A stretch of DNA of 5,652 bases, from the NCBI GenBank assembly GCA_947373775.1, contig CANBZE010000149.1, positions 1 through 5,652 on the forward strand, read 5' to 3'. A program made the translations under genes and the position numbers. Positions 1 through 5,652 of the stretch are shown one piece after another; position 1 is the stretch's first letter; every line of letters starts with the position of its first letter. The notes beneath the pieces are model-generated. The model did not search any database. It worked only from the letters and a program-made list of their open reading frames with translations, and was not told the DNA's origin. This DNA is from Alphaproteobacteria bacterium (GTDB lineage: Bacteria > Pseudomonadota > Alphaproteobacteria > Micropepsales > Micropepsaceae).

Positions 1-122
1 CGGAGCGCCTGCCCATGGTGCTGGCGCTGGGCGCCGTCATTCTCGTCGCGTCTGTGGTGCTGGTGATCTGTGCGGAATATGTCCGCAATCTGGGCGTGAA
101 AAACCGGGTGGTGGGTGCATGA
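1..122 (+). CDS. ABC importer permease, C-terminal fragment (cut by window edge)
   Basis: Only the last 39 codons are present, read in the frame starting at base 3 and ending at TGA 120-122. They encode one hydrophobic segment of about 20 residues (LALGAVILVASVVLVICA, bases 21-74) followed by a short basic tail (EYVRNLGVKNRVVGA). This fits the last transmembrane helix and cytoplasmic end of a binding-protein-dependent transport permease. The identity comes mainly from context: the stop overlaps the start of an importer ATPase by ATGA, so the two should be translationally coupled subunits of one transporter. In such importers the permease moves substrate across the inner membrane, powered by the ATPase. 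The conserved EAA loop that would confirm the family lies outside the window, so the permease call is an inference and the substrate is unknown. Confidence 0.72.
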   Translation, partial: ERLPMVLALGAVILVASVVLVICAEYVRNLGVKNRVVGA

Positions 123-1165
123 GTTTTCTCAGCGTCAGCAATGTCAGCAAGAGCTTCGGCGGCGCAGCCGTCGTCAATGATGTGAGCCTGGAGGTGGCGC
201 GCGGTGAGTTCTTCGCCCTGCTCGGCCCGTCAGGCTGCGGCAAAACCACCTTGCTGCGCATGATCGCGGGCTTCGAAACACCGGACAGCGGCACCATCGC
301 CATCGATAGCGAAGCCATGAACACGGTGCCCCCGCATCTGCGGCCCACCAACATGGTGTTCCAGTCCTATGCGATTTTTCCGCATCTCAATGTGTTCGAC
401 AATATCGCCTATGGCCTGCGCAAGCTGAAGCTGTCGAAAGATCAGCTTCGTGCGCGCGTTGAAGCAATGCTGGCGACCGTGCGGCTGGAGGGCCTGGGCG
501 CCCGCGCCGCCGATCAGCTGTCGGGTGGCCAGCGCCAGCGCGTGGCGCTCGCCCGTGCCCTGGTGCGCGAGCCCAAGATCCTGCTGTTGGATGAACCGCT
601 GGGCGCGCTGGACAAGCGGCTGCGCGAAGCCATGCAGGTGGAATTGCGCGCCATCCAGCGCAAGGTCGGCATCACCTTCCTGCTGGTGACCCATGATCAG
701 GAGGAGGCGCTATCGCTGTCCGACCGGGTGGCGGTAATGCATCAGGGCCGCATCCTGCAGATCGCTGATCCCCGCATCTTGTATGAGCGCCCAAACTGCC
801 GCGAAGTGGCGGACTTCATCGGGGAAATGAATTTCTTCCACGCAACGGTGCGCGAAATCGCGGGTGTCAGCGCCACCCTCAACGCCGGTCTGTTGGGGCT
901 TATCACCCTGCCCACCGCCAACCTGGCCCCTGGCATCAAGGCGGACGACCACATCCTGTTGGCCATCCGCCCCGAACATGTGCGCTTTGCCGCCTCCGGC
1001 GTGGCGGGCGACATCGCAGCGTCCACCTTCCTGGGTGAACGCAGCCATTTCCATGTCCGCATCGCCGGCCGCAGTGAACCGGTCTTTGTCAGCGGCAGCG
1101 CCCCACCCATAGGTGCGGTGCATCTGGACTTCCCACCTGAAAAACTTATCGGGCTGCCAACCTGA
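119..1165 (+). CDS. ABC importer ATP-binding protein, PotA/FbpC-like with TOBE domain
   Basis: This is a complete 348-residue ATPase subunit that should hydrolyse ATP at the cytoplasmic face of the inner membrane to drive solute import. All nucleotide-binding motifs are intact: Walker A GPSGCGKTT (36-44), Q-loop FQSYAIFPHL (81-90), signature LSGGQRQR (134-141), Walker B ILLLDEP (154-160, catalytic E159), D-loop GALD (162-165) and switch histidine in THD (191-193). After the ADFIGEMNFF segment (231-240) comes a C-terminal TOBE-type region with the typical LLAIRPEHVRF stretch (280-290). Length and architecture match the PotA/FbpC/UgpC group, and the VFQSYAIFPHL and ADFIGEMNFF wording is most like polyamine (PotA) members. 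Iron, thiamine or phosphonate-type substrates are not excluded, so I give no gene symbol. The ATG overlaps the permease stop as ATGA, and a purine-rich GGTGGTGGG (107-115) just upstream could serve as a weak ribosome-binding site. The gene converges with glnE. Confidence 0.93.
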   Translation: MSFLSVSNVSKSFGGAAVVNDVSLEVARGEFFALLGPSGCGKTTLLRMIAGFETPDSGTIAIDSEAMNTVPPHLRPTNMVFQSYAIFPHLNVFDNIAYGLRKLKLSKDQLRARVEAMLATVRLEGLGARAADQLSGGQRQRVALARALVREPKILLLDEPLGALDKRLREAMQVELRAIQRKVGITFLLVTHDQEEALSLSDRVAVMHQGRILQIADPRILYERPNCREVADFIGEMNFFHATVREIAGVSATLNAGLLGLITLPTANLAPGIKADDHILLAIRPEHVRFAASGVAGDIAASTFLGERSHFHVRIAGRSEPVFVSGSAPPIGAVHLDFPPEKLIGLPT

Positions 1166-1178
1166 TTAATTAAGCAGG
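1161..1178. other. 18-bp imperfect palindrome at the convergent gene junction
   Basis: CCTGATTAATTAAGCAGG reads as an inverted repeat with one mismatched pair: CCTG/CAGG arms enclose the perfect 8-bp palindrome TTAATTAA (1166-1173). It contains the TGA of the ATPase gene (1163-1165) and the TAA of glnE (complement of 1166-1168). The AT-rich core stands out in this GC-rich DNA. A hairpin here would be weak, with only four GC-rich pairs closed by a mismatch, and no T-tract follows on either strand. It is therefore not a classical intrinsic terminator. It may be a byproduct of the two adjoining stop codons; any role in ending convergent transcription is speculation. Confidence 0.35.
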
Positions 1179-4006
1179 CGATTGAAGATATCGCGCGTCT
1201 GGGTCTGCAGCTGCGCCAACCGCATCTGCGTCGCCGCAAAGCTGCCTTCGCCCGCCGCACGGGTCAGAAGCGTCTTCAGGCCCGGTGTCGCTTCCTCGAT
1301 ATCGGGCGTCTCGTCCAGCGCGATGCGCAGCACCTGGGTCAAAGCATGCTGCAATCCGGCCGAAGCGATCAGCGCATCGGCATCGGCGGCGGCCAGGAAG
1401 CCCGCTGCCTTCAGATTGAAAAGCGCCGCCACCGTGTTTGTGTTCAGGATGTCCGGCTGCGCCTGGGCATGCACCAGCTGCAGAGCCTGGGCGATGAACT
1501 CGATATCCACCAGCCCGCCTGGCGCATGCTTGATATCCCACACATTGCGGCCCGGGAATGTCTCGGCCATGCGCGCGCGCATGTCGCGCGCATCGTTGAT
1601 TATCGCGGCCGGCGCACGCGCCTGCACCAGACGGCGGCGGATTTCCGCCGCCACCCGCGCCTGAAGATCGCGCGGCCCAGCCACCAGCCGCCCGCGGGTC
1701 AGCGCCATATGCTCCCAGGTCCAGCTTTCGCTGGCGTGATAGTCTGCAAAGCTCTTCAGGGATACCGCTACGGGGCCCTTATTGCCGGTCGGGCGTAACC
1801 GCATATCCACTTCATACAAGGCGCCCGCCGCCGTGGCGGTGGTCAGGGCGGCGATCAACCGCTGTGCCAGCCGCGCGAAGTAAAGCGTGGGCGACAAGGG
1901 TTTGGGCCCATCCGACGCTTCGATCCCGTCCGTCACATCATAGACAAACACCAGGTCCAGATCGGAGCTGGCGGTCATTTCCCGTCCGCCCAGCTTGCCC
2001 ATCGCCACCACCGCAAAACCGGCGCCGGGAATGCGCCCTGCCGTTGCGGCCAACTCATTTTCCACACGCGGCAACAGTCCGGCGATGACGCAATCGGCGA
2101 TGTCGGCCAGCGCCGGTCCCGCCTGGTTCGCCTTGGCGACGCCTTCCACGATCTGCACCCCGACCTGGAAGATCGCCTCGCGGGTGAAGCGCCGGGCGGC
2201 ATCGAGCTGTTCTTCATAGCTACCGACGACGACCCGCGCGAACTGGGCATCCAGCTCGGCGCGCGACGGTAACCGGCTGAGATAGTCCGCATCCAGCAGC
2301 GCATCCATGATGGCGGGATTGCGCGCCAGGTAATGTGCCAGGCGCGGGGTGGCGCCCACGATGCGCGCCAACAAGTCCAGGAATTGCGGCCGTGCCAGGA
2401 ACAGCGAGAAAAGCTGCACCCCCGACGGCAGGTTGGTGAGGAAGCGGTCGAACTGGGCGAAGGCGACATCGGGATCGGCTGCGCCCCCCAGCGCCTTCAA
2501 AATGACCGGGATCAGCTTGGTCAGCAGTTCGCGCGCCCGCTGGCCGCGCATGGCGCGGATGCGGCCATGATGCCAGCCACGGATCGCGGCCGAGACATGG
2601 GCGGCGTCCTGGAAGCCCATCGCCAGCAGGGTCGCCAGGGTTTCGGGATCTTCCTCGACGCCCGTGAAAACCAGATTGCCCTCCGCCGAAGACAAGTCCG
2701 GTTCGCTTTCAAACAGGCGGGCATAATGGCGCTGCACATTTTCCAGCACCCGCGTCAGCTCGGCGCGAAAGTCGCCGGCGCTGTCATGGCCCATGAAGCA
2801 GGCGATGTGGGCGACACCGTCCTCGCTGGCCGGCACCGAATGGGTCTGCTGGTCTTCCACCATCTGCAGACGGTGTTCCAACATGCGCAGATAGCGGTAA
2901 TCGCGCTTAAGCTCTTCGCCCACGATCGCGTCCACCCGTCCCTCGCCCACCAGCGCATCCAGCGCGCCTTGCGTCGAGGGCACGCGCAGGCCGGGGTGCC
3001 GGCCGCCCAGGATCAGCTGCTGGGTTTGGGCGAAGAACTCGATCTCGCGGATACCACCGCGCCCCAGCTTGATATTGTGCCCGGCCACGGCGATCTCGCC
3101 ATGTCCGACATGGGCATGGATCTGGCGCTTGATGGACTGGATGTCTTCGATGGCGGCGAAATCCAGGTAGCGCCGCCAGATGAAAGGCTTCAGGCCGGTC
3201 AGGATTTGCGCGCCGGTCTCTTGATCGCCGGCGCAGGCGCGCGCCTTGATCATGGCGGCGCGTTCCCAGTTCTGGCCCATCGCCTCATAGTAATCCAGCG
3301 CCGCATCGGTGGAGATCGCCACCTGGGTGGCGCCCGCATCGGGCCGCAGGCGCAAATCCACGCGGAAGACGTAACCATCGCTGGTGGTTTCCGACAAAAG
3401 CTTCACCAGCCCGCGCACGATATCCACTGCCGCGCCGCGCGGATCACCGCGCTTGGCGAAGGGAAATTTTCCGGCGTCGTAGAACACCACCAGGTCGATG
3501 TCGCTGGAATAGTTCAGCTCAAACGCGCCGTACTTGCCCATCGCCAGCACGGTGAGGCCGCAGGCGGCTTCCGCCACTTCCGGCACGCCCATGGCTTGGG
3601 CGCGCAGCAGGAAGCGCAAGGCGCCACCAACACAGGCATCGGCAAAGCGGGTCAATTCGGCTGTCACCTTGTTGACGTCCCAAGTACCGGCGATATCGGC
3701 CATGGCGATGGCCAGCGCGGCGCGGCGCTTGGCGGTGCGCAGCTCCTTCATCGCCACCGCTTCGCTGTCGGCGCGGGCCACGGACTGTGCCAGCAGGATG
3801 GCGGCGTTCAGTACGACATGCGGCCCAGCCGCGAAATATTCTCCCAGCGCACCCACTTCGCGCTGCGCCAGCCGTCCCAGGAACGGACTGTTGCCGAACA
3901 CTGCATCCAGCAAGGGTTCAGCGCTGGCGAAGCCCTGTTCGGCCAACGCCTCTTTCACGCGGATGACGCGGGTTGGATCGAATGGGAGAGGTGGGACGCG
4001 AAGCAT
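1166..4006 (-). CDS. glnE: Bifunctional glutamine synthetase adenylyltransferase/adenylyl-removing enzyme
   Basis: GlnE adds AMP to, and removes it from, the regulatory tyrosine of glutamine synthetase, lowering or restoring activity under the control of PII protein and glutamine. It is a cytoplasmic nitrogen-control enzyme. The 946-residue length matches full-length GlnE. Two nucleotidyltransferase halves are visible. The N-terminal, deadenylylating half has GKYG (157-160), ELNYSSDIDL with D169/D171 (163-172), FRVDLRLRPDAG (214-225) and GRGGIREIEFF (315-325). The C-terminal, adenylylating half has GKLGGREM (670-677), SSDLDLVFVYD with D682/D684 (680-690), YEVDMRLRPTG (731-741) and PGGLVDIEF (829-837). 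Both metal-binding Asp-x-Asp pairs are intact, so both activities are expected. The ATG is the first possible start, because an in-frame TAA lies three codons upstream (4015-4013). No strong Shine-Dalgarno is seen. Only 13 nt separate the gene from the kinase stop, which suggests co-transcription with the two-component genes. The stop abuts that of the ATPase gene. Confidence 0.97.
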   Translation of the reverse strand: MLRVPPLPFDPTRVIRVKEALAEQGFASAEPLLDAVFGNSPFLGRLAQREVGALGEYFAAGPHVVLNAAILLAQSVARADSEAVAMKELRTAKRRAALAIAMADIAGTWDVNKVTAELTRFADACVGGALRFLLRAQAMGVPEVAEAACGLTVLAMGKYGAFELNYSSDIDLVVFYDAGKFPFAKRGDPRGAAVDIVRGLVKLLSETTSDGYVFRVDLRLRPDAGATQVAISTDAALDYYEAMGQNWERAAMIKARACAGDQETGAQILTGLKPFIWRRYLDFAAIEDIQSIKRQIHAHVGHGEIAVAGHNIKLGRGGIREIEFFAQTQQLILGGRHPGLRVPSTQGALDALVGEGRVDAIVGEELKRDYRYLRMLEHRLQMVEDQQTHSVPASEDGVAHIACFMGHDSAGDFRAELTRVLENVQRHYARLFESEPDLSSAEGNLVFTGVEEDPETLATLLAMGFQDAAHVSAAIRGWHHGRIRAMRGQRARELLTKLIPVILKALGGAADPDVAFAQFDRFLTNLPSGVQLFSLFLARPQFLDLLARIVGATPRLAHYLARNPAIMDALLDADYLSRLPSRAELDAQFARVVVGSYEEQLDAARRFTREAIFQVGVQIVEGVAKANQAGPALADIADCVIAGLLPRVENELAATAGRIPGAGFAVVAMGKLGGREMTASSDLDLVFVYDVTDGIEASDGPKPLSPTLYFARLAQRLIAALTTATAAGALYEVDMRLRPTGNKGPVAVSLKSFADYHASESWTWEHMALTRGRLVAGPRDLQARVAAEIRRRLVQARAPAAIINDARDMRARMAETFPGRNVWDIKHAPGGLVDIEFIAQALQLVHAQAQPDILNTNTVAALFNLKAAGFLAAADADALIASAGLQHALTQVLRIALDETPDIEEATPGLKTLLTRAAGEGSFAATQMRLAQLQTQTRDIFNRLLN

Positions 4007-4019
4007 CCCGTCTTATAGC

Positions 4020-5435
4020 CTACTCGGCCGCACTTTTGAGCGGCGCACCTGGCAAGGCGCGCATGGCGGATTTGGGGAATCGCAGCACCGCCTTGAGGCC
4101 CGTGGGCGCATTGTCTTCCAGCACCAGTTCGGCGCCGTGGTAATGGGCCACCGCCGCCACCAGCGACAGACCCAGCCCCGTGCCGGGGGAGCTGCGGCTG
4201 GCTTCCAGCCGCACAAAGCGTTCGGTCACACGCGGCCGATCGGCCAGTGGGATGCCGGGGCCGGTATCGGAGACGGACAGATCCACGCCCTCGTCGCTGA
4301 CGGTGGTGGCGATGCACACCTTGCCGCCGGCCGGAGTGTATTTGATGGCATTGTCCACCAGGTTGGCCAGCGCCTGGGCGACCAGGCTGCGATTGGCTTC
4401 CACGCCTGCGGGCGCCGCCGGCAGCAAAGTCAGCGCGATATTCTTTTCGTCCGCCAGCGGCTCATACAGTTCGGCCACGTCGGCGGCGACTTCGCCCAGA
4501 TCCAGCGGCGCCATGGCGGCGCGGGTGGTGCCGGCATCGGTCTCGGCGATCAGGAGCAGCGCATTGAAGGTGGCGATCAACTGGTCGGTCTCGGCGATGG
4601 CGCGTTCGATCTCGCTGGCCTGGGCGCCGCTGGCGTTCAGCCGCGCCACCGATTCCTCCAGCCGGTTGCGCAAGCGGTTCAGCGGCGTGCGCAGATCATG
4701 CGCCACGCTGTCGGTGACCTCGCGCATGCCCTTCATCAGCCGCTCAATGCGGTCCAGCATGCGGTTCAGGTTGTCGGACAGGGCATCGAACTCGTCCCCT
4801 GATCCGGTCAGCGGCACCCGCCGGGTCAGGTCACCGGCGATGATCTCGCCGCTGGTGCGGTTGATGGCATCCAGCCGCCGCAGCATGTTGCGCCCGATCA
4901 GCGCCCCGCCCGCCGTGCCCAGCAGCAGGATCAGCAGCACCGTCCAGGGCAAGGTGGTGGTGAACATGCGCTCGGTCAGGTAGCGGTCATGCACGTCCTG
5001 GGAGACCAGCATCATGAAATCGCCCGGCACCAGCAGAACGCGGCCACGGGCGCGGCGCGCCTCCAGTTTGCCGTCCACCGGGCGCTCATAGTCGAACTCG
5101 ATGACACTGCCCATCTCGGACACTTGCGGCCAGAAGGCCAAATTGCCCGCCAGCACATGGTGCTGGTTGTCCGACAGCATGTAGAGCGCCTGGCCCTGGT
5201 GCAGGGTACGCGCGCGCACAGTCTCCACCAGGCCCGGCAGGCCGAAATGCTGATACTCTTCGCGCAGGCCGGTGATTTCGGCCTCGATGATCTGGTCGGT
5301 CTGGTCGTCCAGGGTGCGGCGCGTGTTCCAATAAGTGAAGAACAGCAACGCCGTCACCGAAAAGGCGAACAGCAGCACATAGACAAGAACGATACGGAAC
5401 GCCTGGGTCTGTAGGAGACCGGGCTTAGTGCGCAC
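4020..5435 (-). CDS. Membrane sensor histidine kinase of a two-component system
   Basis: This complete 471-residue kinase should autophosphorylate on His and pass the phosphate to the response regulator encoded immediately upstream. The order is: short cytoplasmic tail; membrane helix 1 (about 13-36); periplasmic sensor of about 125 residues (37-161); membrane helix 2 (about 162-181); HAMP linker (about 178-232); HisKA with H-box SVAHDLRTPLNRLR (243-256, phospho-acceptor H246); then the ATPase domain with N-box NLVDNAIKYTP (358-368), G1 DTGPGIP (390-396), F-box ERFVRLEASR (405-414) and G2 GTGLGLS (418-424). All catalytic motifs are intact. The start is GTG, supported by an in-frame TGA two codons upstream (5441-5439) and by the absence of any ATG before codon 86. 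It overlaps the regulator gene by 11 nt, implying translational coupling. The family resembles CusS/QseC-type kinases. The periplasmic domain matches no ligand-binding fold I can name, so the signal is unknown. Confidence 0.95.
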   Translation of the reverse strand: MRTKPGLLQTQAFRIVLVYVLLFAFSVTALLFFTYWNTRRTLDDQTDQIIEAEITGLREEYQHFGLPGLVETVRARTLHQGQALYMLSDNQHHVLAGNLAFWPQVSEMGSVIEFDYERPVDGKLEARRARGRVLLVPGDFMMLVSQDVHDRYLTERMFTTTLPWTVLLILLLGTAGGALIGRNMLRRLDAINRTSGEIIAGDLTRRVPLTGSGDEFDALSDNLNRMLDRIERLMKGMREVTDSVAHDLRTPLNRLRNRLEESVARLNASGAQASEIERAIAETDQLIATFNALLLIAETDAGTTRAAMAPLDLGEVAADVAELYEPLADEKNIALTLLPAAPAGVEANRSLVAQALANLVDNAIKYTPAGGKVCIATTVSDEGVDLSVSDTGPGIPLADRPRVTERFVRLEASRSSPGTGLGLSLVAAVAHYHGAELVLEDNAPTGLKAVLRFPKSAMRALPGAPLKSAAE

Positions 5436-5652
5436 GGATCATGTAGCCGGCACCGCGCACTGTATGCAGCAGCGGGGCCTCGAAACCCTTGTCGATCTTG
5501 GCGCGCAACCGGCTGATATGCACGTCGATGACATTGGTCTGGGGATCGAAATGATATTCCCAGACGCTTTCCAGCAGCATGGTGCGGGTCACCACCTGGC
5601 CGGCATGGCGCATTAAATATTCCAGCAGGCGGAATTCGCGCGGCTGCAATTC
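5425..5652 (-). CDS. OmpR/PhoB-family response regulator, C-terminal DNA-binding domain (5' part beyond window)
   Basis: Seventy-five residues and a TAA stop are present; the reading frame stays open to the window edge, so the receiver domain with its phospho-acceptor Asp lies outside. What remains is nearly the whole winged-helix output domain. It shows the opening ELQPREFRLLEYL, the middle helices around VVTRTMLLESVWEY, the recognition helix NVIDVHISRLRAKID and the wing hairpin HTVRGAGYMI. These are hallmarks of OmpR/PhoB regulators that bind direct repeats at promoters. The TTG at 5649-5647 is an internal Leu codon, not a start. The gene overlaps the kinase gene by 11 nt, so the two are almost certainly a cognate pair. 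Target genes cannot be deduced; autoregulation of this operon would be usual for the family. Confidence 0.93.
   Translation of the reverse strand, partial: ELQPREFRLLEYLMRHAGQVVTRTMLLESVWEYHFDPQTNVIDVHISRLRAKIDKGFEAPLLHTVRGAGYMIRAH

Noticed and set aside
230..1260. Minus-strand open frames opposite the ABC ATPase
   Set aside because: They are antisense to an ATPase with every motif intact, and their translations show no family resemblance.
3466..3478. Short AT-rich inverted repeat (GGAAATTTTCC-like) inside glnE
   Set aside because: It encodes the KFPFAK stretch of GlnE, is very short, and has neither promoter-like spacing nor a following T-tract.
2333..4018. Long open frame (561 codons) on the plus strand opposite glnE
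   Set aside because: It lies wholly antisense to a well-supported glnE. Its translation is rich in His, Gln, Arg, Ala and Gly without recognisable motifs, as expected for a shadow frame in GC-rich DNA.
3534..4802. Open frame (422 codons) on the plus strand spanning the glnE start and the kinase 3' half
   Set aside because: It runs antisense across two real genes, has low-complexity composition (Ser/Ala/Arg, then Gln/Gly/His) and no domain signature; a shadow frame.
5647..5649. TTG as a possible start of a 74-residue stand-alone DNA-binding protein
   Set aside because: The preceding codon (GAA) continues the frame to the window edge, and ELQPREFRLLEYL is the normal internal start of an OmpR-type output domain, so this is a truncated full-length regulator.

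Overview
This 5.65-kb window is high in GC and almost entirely coding. It looks like chromosomal DNA of an alphaproteobacterium. That inference rests on the style of the GlnE, sensor-kinase and ABC-ATPase sequences, and on a gene order (response regulator, histidine kinase, glnE) that I recall from alphaproteobacterial genomes. I cannot fix the order or genus from sequence alone.

Layout. On the plus strand, positions 3-122 hold the last 39 codons of a membrane permease of an ABC importer. It is joined by an ATGA stop/start overlap to a complete ABC ATPase with a TOBE-type C-terminus (119-1165), of the PotA/FbpC (polyamine/ferric iron/thiamine-like) importer class. On the minus strand, reading from the right edge leftwards, are three genes: the C-terminal DNA-binding domain of an OmpR/PhoB-type response regulator (5425-5652, cut by the window edge); its partner membrane sensor histidine kinase (4020-5435, overlapping the regulator by 11 nt); and, 13 nt further on, glnE (1166-4006). 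GlnE is the bifunctional glutamine synthetase adenylyltransferase/adenylyl-removing enzyme. The importer gene and glnE converge, and their stop codons sit back to back with no base between them.

How the genes work together. The importer pair is one transport unit whose remaining subunits lie to the left of the window. The regulator and kinase form one phosphorelay, probably sensing an envelope or periplasmic cue, and are tightly packed with glnE, so the three are probably co-transcribed. GlnE tunes glutamine synthetase activity to nitrogen status; whether the two-component system affects it is unknown.

There are no RNA genes, mobile elements, CRISPR arrays or intergenic stretches longer than 13 nt, and no promoter or classical terminator that I can support. 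I found no evidence of a previously undescribed system. The most noteworthy points are the two-component/glnE linkage and the zero-spacer convergent junction with a small palindrome.
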